64,000 nucleotides of DNA from Epiperipatus broadwayi. Taxonomy: Eukaryota; Onychophora; Udeonychophora; Euonychophora; Peripatidae. Position 1 is the first letter of the stretch; every line of letters begins with the position of its first letter. The stretch lies in assembly GCA_028023455.1 (NCBI GenBank), contig JAQFVV010000027.1, positions 5,205,845 to 5,269,844 of the forward strand. The letters are read 5' to 3'. The position numbers and the translations under genes were made by a program. Positions 1 through 11,542 of this stretch are shown in pieces. The notes beneath the pieces are model-generated. The model was not told the origin of the DNA and made no database searches. It saw nothing but the letters and a program-made list of their open reading frames with translations.

Positions 1-999
1 CACTGAGGTGCATTCCGCCTTGCTATCATATAATTATAAGGATAAGATTAGGTTTTAAGGGCTATCTTATCATCCTTAGTTCGGGCAGCCTTCTCTTGAA
101 TGGGATAATGATTTTAAGGGTCATACCCATTTCCTCCTTTAAAACTGGAACACCGGAATCCAGCATCTTATATCGTGGCTGTTCGAGCATCCGAACTAAA
201 AGTTCATGTATAGCAGGCGAGCGGTATCTGAGAACCGAGCAAACGTTGCTGAATCTCATGAGTAAAAGCGCATTCAAGCCGCATCTGATGTAATTTGCAT
301 AGCGCCATAGCCTCAGAAGTTATGCTACAAAACGTCAGTTCATCTGTTGTATATTAATTGTTCAGCATTGATCTGAACCTAAGATCTAGTTTATCTAAGA
401 ATACCTACATAAAGAGCACATTGACTGCTCATCGCATAATGATAAATTTAAGTACACATTGTATAAAGTTCCCACTCTCTTAGAGTTTAACCCTTAACAT
501 ACTGAGTAGGAATGGCAAAACATAGTTTAGACATCAGTATAGACGTAAAATAATTATTAACGTATAAGCGATGTAATAGAATAATGATCGTTAAGTACAA
601 TTGATTACAGAACGTGTAGTTCTTATTTTCACCATCCCACCTGCGAGTCAATATTAAATAATTTTAAAATCTATTAACGTCTGCAGTATTATTCACTTTA
701 TTTATATTAAACCACCATCCATAATGATTTTATATGCCTGAGATAATCAGCCATAGGTTGTGTAAGTGTGTTTGGTTAAGCTATAAAACATTTAGTTAAA
801 TATCCCCAAGTCTCTCATTTTACCCTTTGCTATTGCCGGTGCGGAAATTGAGAGATTACGAGTGTAACCTCATATATGTCATTCATAAGGTAGTAAGTCA
901 GGGAGTGTTGGTGAAGGAGCTGAGGTGCGGTCAGATTTGGTCTCAAACCCTCATCTAGATCAGCCTTGGTATAATTTACCAAAACTCTGGATTTTGTTG
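1..999. other. Unassigned stretch before the first LINE fragment
   Basis: I see no recognisable gene here. Positions 62-277 hold a 71-codon open frame on the minus strand in slightly less AT-rich DNA, but its peptide has no motif I know and no repeat partner elsewhere in the window. The rest is AT-rich with short open frames only. The stretch from about 830 could be a decayed upstream part of the LINE that becomes readable near 1005, but I could not read RT motifs in it. Confidence 0.4.
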
Positions 1000-2495
1000 C
1001 GTGGATGTTCAAATATGACTGTTACAATGCTCAGATGCATGGGCTTATGGTTAACAGGAACAAATCTGCAATTTGGAATATCAAAACAGCTAACAGGATA
1101 ACGGGTTCATTACAAGCTATGCCTCAGCCTTTCTTGGGATTCAATATGTCACTATCCCCTACAGCAATGAGGATGGAAATACAACGAAGACTACTAAACA
1201 AAATAGACATCATCATAACATGCCTTTCAAGAATATATATAACCACATTTGGAAAGGTTTCACTCTTAAACTCCCTCATACTTCCCAAGATTATATATTA
1301 TCTTGCAGGTTTTAAACCAACAGAAGCTTTCGTTAAAAAAGTAGAATCCCACTGTCTACGACTCTGTAGAGGTGGGCACAGATCATTTATCAGTCTACAC
1401 ACCCTTCAAAAGCCAAGAGACATGAATGGACTGGGACTACATTCAATAAAGGTATTTGCAATACAGAGAACTTACAAATAATCCATAAACTTTATTCTGA
1501 TTGCAGGACCTTCCAATGTCCGCTCCCCAAAGAGCAAGTGCTTCCCACTGATAGACCGCCCCCTCAAAGGTTCACTCCCATCTGGCTTCAAACACAGATC
1601 TCATACATTTTTATGCACATAGTACCTTCCATGACCATGTTCAATTCAAAAATAACCTATTGGGAAGCCTTCAACCTATCAAACTCAAATACCCAGAAGA
1701 CACACACTTACCTCCCCATCGACATAAACAAACTGCGCAAACTAGCTCGTAGAAACTAGCACCTAAACACACAGACTTTTTTCTTAAAATTAACCTTGGT
1801 AGCCTCTCCACTGCTATATTTCTTAATAGAAGAGGCTTTCGCATAAATCCCATATGTTGTCTCTGTCTTTCCAGCCCAGAAGATATGGACCATATCCTTT
1901 GCCATTGTCCAATCTGGCAAGGACTAAGACAAAACTTCCAGAAACACATTAATGATAATGGTCCAGACCTAACATCTCTTCAAAGGGTTTTAAATAGAGG
2001 CATTTTTGCTGAAATCAGGCTTGCCACATACATAAACTTTACCATCTGGTTGACAGATGCAAGGTGATTTTTCAAAAATTACCACTTGATGAAATCACTA
2101 ATTGTTTCCTCAACATAATTAAAAATATCCAAGAAACAGACAAGAGAGAGGCTGATCCATACCTGGCCATATTAACCTGGGAATTCACAACTGGCCTAGA
2201 CAGCACCTCTCCAACCAACCTCTAAATAATTTATATGAAAATAACTATTATGATTTAATAAAACCCTCCAACCATAACTTGCCAAAACAGGGTTTACTAA
2301 CAAAGGTATTTTGTTATAGACAAGACAAATAATATTCACCTTGCATCCACAGACTAAGTTCTTCACTAACATTCATTTTATATTCTACTGACTTTTGGAT
2401 CATTTCTTCTTTGTATAATCGGTAACCTCGTCTGGTTAATTCTTGTTATCTTTTTGTTTTTGTAGTCACTTATAGGTCAAATAAAATTATCTTGA
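1000..2495 (+). mobile_element. 3' part of a non-LTR (LINE) retrotransposon
   Basis: The plus strand carries the C-terminal part of a LINE polyprotein followed by a 3' region with an AATAAA at 2480-2485. No LTRs are seen. The upstream half (endonuclease and catalytic RT palm) is absent or unreadable, as expected of a 5'-truncated or decayed copy. The RT-thumb pattern (leucine-rich helix, then a GKVSLL-type stretch and an LPK motif) resembles L1/CR1-like LINEs, but I cannot fix the clade. No clear target duplication was found. Confidence 0.7.
1005..2067 (+). pseudogene. LINE RT C-terminal region and Cys/His tail, frameshifted
   Basis: Three plus-strand segments in three different frames (1005-1481, 1538-1759, 1885-2067) form one decayed coding region. 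The first has the RT thumb/post-RT pattern with an FGKVSLLNSLILPK core and a later basic cysteine-containing stretch (LCRGG). The last has a CCLC pair followed by MDHILCHC, giving a Cys-Cys-His-Cys spacing typical of the C-terminal zinc-binding tail of many LINE ORF2 proteins. At least two frameshifts separate them, so no protein is likely to be made. What remains would bind nucleic acid during target-primed reverse transcription in an intact relative. The assignment rests on motif order; the clade is uncertain. Confidence 0.65.
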
Positions 2496-3656
2496 AAGAG
2501 AGAAAATTACCTAAATTTTATTTAAAGAAAAAAAAAACAGATTTTTCAACCTTCCCCTCCCCTACTCTCTTGACACTTTCTTATGTTGGACTGTTCCAAA
2601 GTGTTGAATTAAACCATTAGTACGTCCGAAATATAAGTCAGAGATAAATAAAATAAAAATACAAAGAATAATAAGACATATCTATACAAAAGAAAAAAAT
2701 CATAATATTTACAATATTTCATGAATTGATATGATCAGGCACAATTCTTCCTCAGAGTCATTCTTACATAAACAGTTCTTACAATTTATGCATTTTTTAT
2801 TATACATGTTGAGAACTCCTTATTGATTTTGAATAGCACATTCAGAACATATTTATATTGGCAGTGGGTGATTTAATTTTATTTCTCATGTAGATTTCCA
2901 TCCTGTGTTGTCCCAGCTTATCAAGCACTTCAACATAGACAGATAGATGTTACTTTCACATGGCCATAGTGGATAAATGTTCCACCTGAAGACAATTGTT
3001 CTAGCCAAAATATATATTTTGCAATATATATGTAGGTTTATATGTATATGCAGTTCACATTTAATAAAAAAATATATATAGAACACAGCTATATATTGTT
3101 TGCAATATTGGCTATATAAACTTTAACTGAATAAACCGTTCTAATTTCTTTTTTAGTTTCTTTAAAAAAATCATATTTTCTTTTAAATTCATAAGTTATT
3201 TTAACTTATCTGATTATTCGGCTGGTATAAGAATCCTCTATTTACTTCCTTAATTTTTTTAAATGGCAAATAACTAGAGAAAAAAAAACATTTGTTGAGA
3301 CGCTGGTTTAAAAAATGTCCATTTTGTAGAAAAATGTAACTGCTTCAATAAATACAGTTGACTTTTCATGTCAAACACACAATAATAAAAGGATGATTTT
3401 TAATTGTTTTTCTTTTTATAGCCTATTGTTGCATTATAAAAATATTTTGATTATTATTATCTCCTCCCTACGTTCGTTTACTCAGTACAATACTTGATTT
3501 TTTTATTATTGCTGTGATTGTTTTTTCATCATTTAAGTCATTGTCGATAATTACTATAATCAACACAATACAATTGTCAACATATGTATATAAACTTGTA
3601 TGACTTTTTATCAATGTTTATATATTTTTTATTAAACACTAAAAAATTTTACCAAT
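2496..3656. other. AT-rich spacer, no feature seen
   Basis: Very AT-rich sequence between the LINE 3' end and the LTR element. It contains homopolymer A and T runs and scattered short open frames (for example a 66-codon minus frame at 2886-3086) with low-complexity hydrophobic composition. I see no repeat partner elsewhere in the window and no gene. Confidence 0.4.
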
Positions 3657-3660
3657 ATAT

Positions 3661-6600
3661 TGTAACGGGCACATACACCGTTACATTAATTTGTTTTTAA
3701 AATTAGACATGTCAAATAAAAGTTCGCAAATAAAAACTTCTTTTTTAAGAATTAAAAATTGAAAATTAAAAATCATCTAAACTCTAATATATAAAATTGC
3801 ACAGACGAAAAATTATTAAAATAAAACTTTATTAAAAAAAGGTAAAAGTACTTTGAAAGCAAAAACTTAAAAAGATTTAGAGATTAAGTTTGTAAAATAA
3901 TTTAATTAATGTTATTGTAAAATGGAAATGATTATTTTAATTAGTCCAAGTGAACTAGCCCTTGGGCATTTCAAAATATATAAGAAAAGCTCATATAGGA
4001 GAAAAAAACAATAGAAACTAATAGCCAATGAAAGAAATCCCTCAGGAAATGGACCAGAATGAAAAGATCATCATCGTCATGACATAAAGTACACTGAATC
4101 TGCAAAATTAATATAGAAAGAAAAATGGGAAATAAATTTTAGTGAGTGAAGAAAGAGCTGGGAGAGAAGATAGAGGTGTGCTAGAGTTGAAGGAGAAGGG
4201 ATTGGAAAGACACACTCTTCAATCCCTTCAGTTTTGCTTGAAAAAAAAGAAAGAGAAATGACCAATCATTTTCTATATTGTGGACCACAGGACATCGAGG
4301 GAATTAACACTGGATCCCAAATGACAAGCAACGGATAAAGATGAACTTTTTAAAAACCGTAAGAACTTCATGAACATTTTCAAATCAATAACTCTAAATT
4401 CTAAACCTTTCAGTAAATAATACAAATAGAATCCTATCTGACCAACATAAATTAATATTAATAATGTTATTTGATGTATTTTTTTTATATTTAAAATCAT
4501 TTCCATTTATTTTTTTCTTTATTCTTTTAAGTTTTATGATTTTTGTTTTTTCGTTAAACTAAACTTAAGTCGGGTGTGAATGGCTGCACAGATTTATAAA
4601 GTTATGTTAGTTTAAGGGAGGGTAATCTTAGGTTATTTGTTTCGTAGTTAAATTGGGTCAATGGATTGGATATATTGGCGTAATTAGTAGATGTAGTATG
4701 AGATTCGCTATGGGCAGGATCGTATCATATGCCGCACACCCGTTTTTTGCCTATGGAAGTGACTGTGTTTTCCATCTTACAGATGGAAAACGCAGTCCCT
4801 TCCTATGGAGTTTTTTTTATTGCTCTTCTCATCAGACAGATGTAGTATTCCTGTCTGTATAAGAGTCAATGTCTTCTATTTGTGCTGTCGTATTCATGCT
4901 GCATTGAATGCATCGATATATCAGATGGATTGGTTGGCTGCAAACCTTTGGCCTAAGGTTAAATCAGGGAGAGAATATTTTCTTTTCAAATGCAATCTAT
5001 GTACTTTATTTATAAACCATTAAGCATCACATGATCACATTTCCTATACTAGCACATTACTTGTTGATAAACAGAGCAAAACTTTCCATATAGTATTGCC
5101 ACCTGTGCTAAACAGAGTAATCAATGGATGCCAGAAGGCTTGTGCATAAAATCCCTATCTAATGCCTACTCATCCAATATCCCCAGACTAGTTTCTGGCT
5201 TGTGGCCTTCATCAGTGAGGAGCTTTGGATCTGAGAGCACTGCATCTAGATCTTAGGATCTAATGCAACCGTCTAGCAACCACCTTTTATCTCTACTTAA
5301 CTACAAAACTATGAGAATGAAATTGAAAACACAAAAAATATTTTCAATCTAAGCTCAATAGCTTATATAGTCACATGGGTCTGAACTCAGTTCAGCAGCC
5401 ATGCATTTTGGTGTCTTTGGCTCTTTTACAACCATAGCCACCACTATCCTATTAGGCAGGATTGGTGTTAAACCATTAAGCATCACATGATCACATTTCC
5501 TATACTAGCACATTAATTGTTGATAAACAAAGCAAAACTCTCCATACAGTATTGCCACCTGTGCTAAACAGAGTAATCAATGGATGCCAGAAGGCTTGTG
5601 CATAAAATCCCTATATCTAATGCCTACTCATCCAATTTCCCCAGACTAGTTTCTGGATTGTGGCCTTTGTCAGTGAGGAGCTTTGGATCTGAGAGCACTG
5701 CATCTAGATCTTAGGATCTAATGCAACCCTCTAGCAACCACCTTTTATCTCTCCTTAACTACAAAACTATGAGAATGAAATTGAAAACACAAAAAATATT
5801 TTCAATCTAAGCTCAATAGCTTATATAGTCATATGGGTCTGAACTCAGTTCAGCAACCATACATTTTGGTATCTTTGGCTCTTTTACAACCATAGCCACC
5901 ACTATCCTATTAGGCATCCATTGATTACTCTGTTTAGCACAGGTGGCAATACTGTATGGAGAGTTTTGCTCTGTTTATCAACAATTAATGTGCTAGTATA
6001 GGAAATGTGATCATGTGATGCTTAATGGTTTAACACCAATCCTGCCTAATAGAATAGTCGTGTCTATGGTTGTAAAAGAGCCAAAGACACCAAAATGTAT
6101 GAGTGCTGAACTGAGTTCAGACCCATATGACTATATAAGCTATTGAGCTTAGATTGAAAATATTTTTTGTGTTTTCAATTTCATTCTCATAGTTTTGTAG
6201 TTAAGTAGACATAAAAGGTGGTTGCTAGAGGGTTGCATTAGATCCTAAGATCTAGATGCAGTGCTCTCAGATCCAAAGCTTCTCACTGATGAAGGCCACA
6301 AACCAGAAACTAGTCTGGGAATATTGGATGAGTAGGTATTAGATAGGGATTTTATGCACAAGCCTTCTGGCATCCATTGATTACTCTGTTTAGCACAGGT
6401 GGCAATACTGTATGGAGAGTTTTGCTCTGTTTATCAACAATTAATGTGCTAGTATAGGAAATGTGATCATGTGATGCTTAATGGTTTAACACCAATCCTG
6501 CCTAATAGGATAGTGGTGGCTATGGTTGTAAAAGAGCCAAAGACACCAATATGTATGGGTGCTGAACTGAGTTCCGACCCATATGACTATATAAGCTATT

Positions 6601-7332
6601 GAGTTTAGATTGAAAATATTTTTTGTGTTTTCAATTTCATTCTCATAGTTTTGTAGTTAAGTAGAGATAAAAGGTGGTTGCTAGAGGGTTGCATTAGATC
6701 CTAAGATCTAGATGCAGTGCTCTCAGATCCAAAGCTCCTCACTTATGAAGGCCACAAGCCAAAAACTAGTCTGGGGATATTGGATGAGTAGGCATTAGAT
6801 AGGGATTTTATGCACAAGCCTTCTGGCATCCATTGATTACTCTGTTTAGCACAGGTGGCAATACTGTGTGGAGAGTTTTGCTCTGTTTATACTTTATTCA
6901 TACTCGACACTCTAATAAATATTAAACTCATCTGTGTGAACTTAGAAAATAAAGGTTTAAACATAAATTAAATTCTAAAAAGCGAAGTTAAAATGTAAGT
7001 TGAATTTTAAGGTAAAAATGATTCAAAATTTATATGTGCGTAAATAAATGTTTGTGTGTTAATTACTGGCAGTGGCTTCTTTTATTTATTTATTTTTTAA
7101 ATGAAATATTATTAGATAACAAGTAATATTTTATAAATCTCTGTGTCTCCCTGAGCTAGTGACAATGGGCTAACGGTTGGAATAAAAATATATGTAAAAT
7201 AAGATCTTAGCAGCGCATATCTGCCTACTATATAAATTTTCTAGGTTCAAGTAGCCTAGTGGCGCTCTGTAGTGTAGACACGATAAGACTGGATTGATCT
7301 CTAGAGACTCCATATTCACCCAGACCATTATA
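3661..7332 (+). repeat. Left LTR of the non-coding LTR element, interrupted at 5011-6889
   Basis: The sequence at 3661-5010 and 6890-7332 aligns collinearly with 8960-10644. For example, the (C/T)TTGGGCATTTC and TCATACTCGACACTC blocks recur in the same order. Removing the 5011-6889 array restores continuity at a TACTTTATT site. A TATA-like AAATATATAAG lies near 3975. Open frames inside (for example at 4077-4265 and 4653-4862) recur in the right LTR at the matching place, so they are LTR sequence and not genes. Confidence 0.7.
5011..6889. repeat. Palindromic array of a 456-bp unit (two forward, two reverse, one partial)
   Basis: Forward unit 1 runs from 5011, forward unit 2 from about 5469 to 5915, then the sense flips: reversed units start at 5917 and 6373 and a 60-bp partial reversed unit at 6829. 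The anchor TCCATTGATTACTC recurs at exact 456-bp steps in the reversed half. The array is flanked by TACTTTATT at 5002-5010 and 6890-6898, a 9-bp target duplication confirmed by the uninterrupted right LTR. Each unit has a TATATAAG in the reversed sense next to a small CTGAACT...AGTTCAG inversion. There is no coding frame. Related copies lie at 21820-22522 and, as fragments, near 43.2 and 43.95 kb. Confidence 0.85.
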
Positions 7333-7334
7333 AT

Positions 7335-7350
7335 TGGACTCCCAACATGG
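7335..7350 (+). other. Putative primer-binding site
   Basis: TGGACTCCCAACATGG begins two bases after the left LTR end. It starts with TGG, the complement of a tRNA CCA end, and shares TCCCAAC with the equivalent position of the gypsy element at 27.6-35.0 kb. The matching tRNA was not identified. Confidence 0.45.
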
Positions 7351-7909
7351 CACGATGTTTAATAAACCACGAATACCCTGAGCCAATTTTTTCAAAATGA
7401 AATATTTTTATCTATTTACATAAAACCGTATACTTTAAATCTTATAAAAGCACTGCCAGAAAGAAATAGTGCATATATTAAAAACGAGAAAGAAAAGATA
7501 GAGATATTAATAATTTTAAAACTTGATTTTTTTAAAAAAAGTCAAAAGGTTGCAATTAATGTTTTTTTTGTTTAATGTGTATAGGCGCGCACAGCCACGT
7601 AAGTTTATGCTTGTAAATGTTGTACCTTACGATGAGTATATTGCGGGAATTTACTTCAATGTAACCCAATGTAAGCATTTCAATCAGTCATAAATAAGTT
7701 AATTGTGCTGCAAATATACACGTATAAACCCATTATTTCTTAAAACATATTTACCTCAATGCAACCTTCTTAAATAATTTATATAATTTGCTTGTTGTGC
7801 CATTTGTTAGAAATAAAATATAGAGAAAATAGAATTCTTGGGGGGAAGGAGGCCAGGCGTAAACATAGATGGTCCTTAGGAAAATGATAGTTAACATGTT
7901 TTTTGTATA

Positions 7910-8830
7910 CACCTGGGTCTCATTTTACATGATAGATAGGTTCCTCAGAAAAAATGCACAAATGAAAATGGCAAAAATAGATGTAACTTACCTTGAAAAA
8001 GGGGGGATAAGGACTGTGATTTTTCAAAAATCATGTAAAAAAGCACCAACGTAAAATTATTTTAAAATTCGCGCAAAAAAAATCAGGAAATTAAATATGG
8101 CTAATAAAAAATTTCAAATTTGAAAAAAATTGATACAAGACAAACTTTTTTTAACTATAATATTTAATTTTATTCAAAATATATTTTTATGCATAATTTA
8201 CAGTAATTTACATTTTTTATACATGTTTTAATTATTATCACTATTTGCCGATAAACAGGTTCGTTTGCAAACTAGTAAAAAAATCAGATTCTTCACAAGA
8301 CGTCACTCTCACGTTGTGTTAATGGTTTTCAGGTGACAATGTAATTAGTAATTAATCTAACAACTAAAAATTAAATTCTTATTTTTGTTTTTAATTTTCA
8401 ATTTTAATTGTGCCCACTGCTATTACTCACCTTTTAAAAATAAACTTGCAGACATTAAATGATTAATAATTGATTATGTTCTTTTTTAAAAAGCAAAAAC
8501 AGAATGTGATTTAAAATGCAAAATTAACACGCACAATGTTTGAACAAATTTGCATTATAATTTTGTAAAATTTAATGTGTGTATACATAAAATGTTGAAA
8601 TCATGATTTTAATTTCATTATTGCATAAAATCTTACTATTATAAAGCACTGAAAATATTGAAATTACTAAGATGAAAGTCGAATTCCAATAATGTGTTAT
8701 AACTTTCAATATACGTGAAATCTATTATTTAAAATAATAACGCATTATCGGAGTTCGACTTCCGATGAAACGTGAATCGCGTAACTTCAAAATCATGTTA
8801 AATAAGTCCATGTAAAAAGAGACCCAGGTG
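7910..8830. mobile_element. MITE-like inverted-repeat element inside the LTR-element interior
   Basis: CACCTGGGTCTC..TTTTACATG at 7910 is matched inverted by CATGTAAAAAGAGACCCAGGTG ending at 8830. Both ends are flanked by TATA, a possible short target duplication although TATA is self-complementary. The interior has no coding frame. It also holds a second inverted pair around GTCGAATTCC/GGAGTTCGAC near 8676 and 8743-8762. It would be a non-autonomous DNA transposon; the family was not identified. Confidence 0.5.
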
Positions 8831-8959
8831 TATAGACTTTTTGTAAAATTACTAACCAAATGTTTTTGTAAATATCTTCGTTAATCATGTACCGTAATTA
8901 CTAACCCTAAGTAAAATATTTTTTTTTTGTTTATTTTTTTTTAAGCAAGTTTACTGATA

Positions 8960-10644
8960 TGTAATGGACACATACGCCATTACATTATTTGTTTTTAAAA
9001 TTAGACATGTCAAATAAAAGTTCACAAATAAAAACTTCACAGATGAAAAATTATTAAAATAAAACTTTATTAAAAAAAGAAAAAAGTATTTTAAAAGCAA
9101 AAACTTAAAAAGATTTACAGATTAAGTTTGTAAAATAATTTAATTAATGTTATTGTAAAATGGAAATGATTATTTTAATTAGTCCAAGTGAACTAGCCCT
9201 TGGGCATTTCAAAATATATAAGAAAAGGTCAGATAGGGGGAAAACAATAGAAACTAATAGCCAATAAAAGAAATCCCTCAGGAAAGGACCAGAATAAAAA
9301 GATCATCATCATCATGACATAATGTCCACTGAATCGGCAAAATTAATATAAAAATAAAAATGGGAAATAAATTTTAGTGAGTGAAGAAAGATCTGGGAGA
9401 GAAGATAGAGGTGTGCTAGAGTTGAAGGAGAAGGGATTGGAAAGACACACTCTTCAATCCCTTCAGTTTTGCTTGAAAAAAAAGAGGGAAATGACCAATC
9501 ATTTTCTATATTGCAGACCACAGGACATCGGGGGAATTAACACTGGATCCCAAATGACAAGCAACGGATAAAGATGAACTTTTTAAAAACCGTAAGAACT
9601 TTATGAACATGTTCAAAACAATAACTCTAAATTCTAAACCTTTCAGTAAATAATACAAATAGAATCCTATCTAACCAATGTAAATTAATATTAATAATGT
9701 TCTTTGATGTATTTTTTTTATTTAAAATCATTTCCATTTATTTTTTTTCTTTGTTCTTTTAAGTTTTATGCTTTTTGTTTTTTCATTAAACTAAACTTAC
9801 GTCTGGCGTGAATGGCTGCACAGATTTATAAAGTTATGTTAGTTTAAGGGAGGGTAATATTAGGTTATTTGTTTCATAGTTAAATTGAGTCAATGGATTG
9901 GAAATATTGGTGTAATTAATAGATGTAGTATGAGATTCGCTATGGGCAGGATCGTATCATATGCCGCACACCCCCTTTTTGCCTATGGAAGAGACAGTAA
10001 GACGGAAACCGCAGTCCCTTCCTATGGAGTTTTTTTTTATTGCTCTTCTCATCAGACAGCTGTAGTATTCCTGTCTGTATGAGAGTCAATGTCTTCTATT
10101 TGTGCTGTCATATTCATGCTGCATTGAATGCATCGATATATCAGATGGATTGATGTTGGTTTGGCTGCGAACCTTTGGCCTAAGGTTAAATCAGGGAGAG
10201 AATATTTTCTTTTCAAATGCAATATGTAGTCTATTCATACTCGACACTCTAATAAATATTAAACACATGTGTGAACTTAGAAAATAAAGGTTTAAACATA
10301 AATTAAATTCTAAAAAGCGAAGTTAAAATGTAAGTTAAATTTTAAAGTATAAATGATTCTAAAATGATTCAAAATTTATATGTGCGTAAATAAATGTTTG
10401 TGTGTTAATTACTGGCAGTGGCTTCTTTTATTTTTTTAAATGAAATATTATTAGATAAGAATTAATATTTTATAAATTTCTGCGTCTCCCTGAGCTAGTG
10501 ACAATGGGCTAACGGTCGGAATAAAAATATATGTAAAATAAGATCTTAACAGCGCGTATCTGCCTACTCTATAAATTTCTAGGTTCAAGTAGCCTAGTGG
10601 CACTCTGTACGGCAGATATGGTAAGATTCCATTGGACCATTATA
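8960..10644 (+). repeat. Right LTR of the non-coding LTR element
   Basis: Uninterrupted counterpart of 3661-7332, starting TGTAATGG and ending ACCATTATA. It shows that the 1.9 kb array in the left copy is an insertion, because the corresponding site here is continuous near 10231. The copies differ by scattered substitutions and short indels, so the element is not recent. The sequence just upstream is T-rich and not a clear polypurine tract. Confidence 0.7.
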
Positions 10645-11306
10645 ATATATATATATGTGATTTTACTATAAATGACCTATCATTCTCAGTATTTAATGTA
10701 CAATTAATACACTGTCATAACTATTTAAACATTTATATTTTTTAAGAGTGTTCCAGCAAAACTTAGTATTTATTTTTTATTGACATTCTAATTAAAAGAC
10801 AATCAAATATTTCAGGTGGCTAACGTTGTTGTGGGTGCAATCTTAAGCTACCCTCACAATATATATATGTAGACCCCTCTATTAGATTTCGTAATTAATC
10901 ATTATTATAGTAATGGTTCACTTAGTCATGTGTATATATCTTACCAATTCAGTGTTAATTTAGTTATTGTATGAGTCTCTTGTTCCACCCTGGGACAACT
11001 GCCAGACCATGGTTAAATTGAATGAATGTGTAACTTAAGAAATGTCATCCATAGGGTATTAGATCATTGAGCAGTAGTGAAAAGGTTGAATTCTGGATGT
11101 TACCATCTAGATTCGATTGCTTTAGTGTATTTTGCATGTGTTTTGGATTTTGTTACATGGAGAGACAATTCTTATTATTACATTATATATGTGAAAAATT
11201 AATGCAAAATATCTTAATATTGGGAAGTAACACACGGACGATAATATCCATATGTGTCGGTGTATGTTATATATATGAACATTTAATTCTGAACAAAAAG
11301 GATTAA
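10645..11306. other. AT-rich spacer, no feature seen
   Basis: No gene or repeat partner recognised. Two overlapping opposite-strand open frames of 79 and 75 codons near 11067-11349 have no recognisable motif and are probably chance frames. Confidence 0.35.
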
Positions 11307-11494
11307 AATTTTTCAGAAAAAGAAATACACTTGTATGCATCAATGACATTATTTGGTAGTGGCCAAGATGAAAATAAGTATGATTAAAAATAATTTATAA
11401 AATTTTTCAGAAAAAGAAATACAGTTGAATGCATCAATGACTTTATTTGATAGTGGTCGAGATGAAAATGAGTATGATTAAAAACAATTTATGT
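11307..11494. repeat. Two-copy tandem repeat, 94-bp unit
   Basis: AATTTTTCAGAAAAAGAAAT at 11307 recurs at 11401, and the following sequence repeats with a few substitutions. This is a simple local tandem duplication just upstream of the 364-bp array. Confidence 0.8.
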
Positions 11495-11542
11495 TTACAC
11501 ATGCATAACTTTAAAATTTAGGAATTTTTTTTACCTATCTTT

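Larger units (their letters stand above)
3661..10644 (+). mobile_element. Non-autonomous LTR retrotransposon (LARD-like) with nested insertions
   Basis: Two direct copies of about 1.7-1.8 kb bracket a 1.6 kb non-coding interior. Both copies begin TGTAAC/TGTAAT with a short internal inversion of the same motif (ends in CGTTACA or CATTACA) and both end ACCATTATA. Two bases after the left copy a TGGACTCCCAAC sequence begins at 7335, the place and the TGG start expected of a tRNA primer-binding site, which sets the plus orientation. ATAT precedes the left copy (3657-3660) and follows the right one (10645-10648), a possible 4-bp target duplication in AT-rich DNA. No gag or pol is present, so the element would depend on proteins from a relative. 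The left LTR is split by a 1.9 kb insertion. Confidence 0.65.

Noticed and set aside
62-277. 71-codon minus-strand frame at the window start
   Set aside because: No recognised motif, no start context and no conservation within the window. It could be an exon or an old insert, but I cannot support either.
6280-6330. CTGATGA ... GAAA in the reversed 456-bp unit, resembling a hammerhead ribozyme core
   Set aside because: The stem between the motifs is imperfect, no partner strands for the other two stems could be found, and other copies change the core (CTTATGA, CTGACAA). An Infernal search with hammerhead models would decide it.
5011-6889. CRISPR-like array
   Set aside because: The units are 456 bp, switch orientation and have no spacers. 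The setting is eukaryotic.
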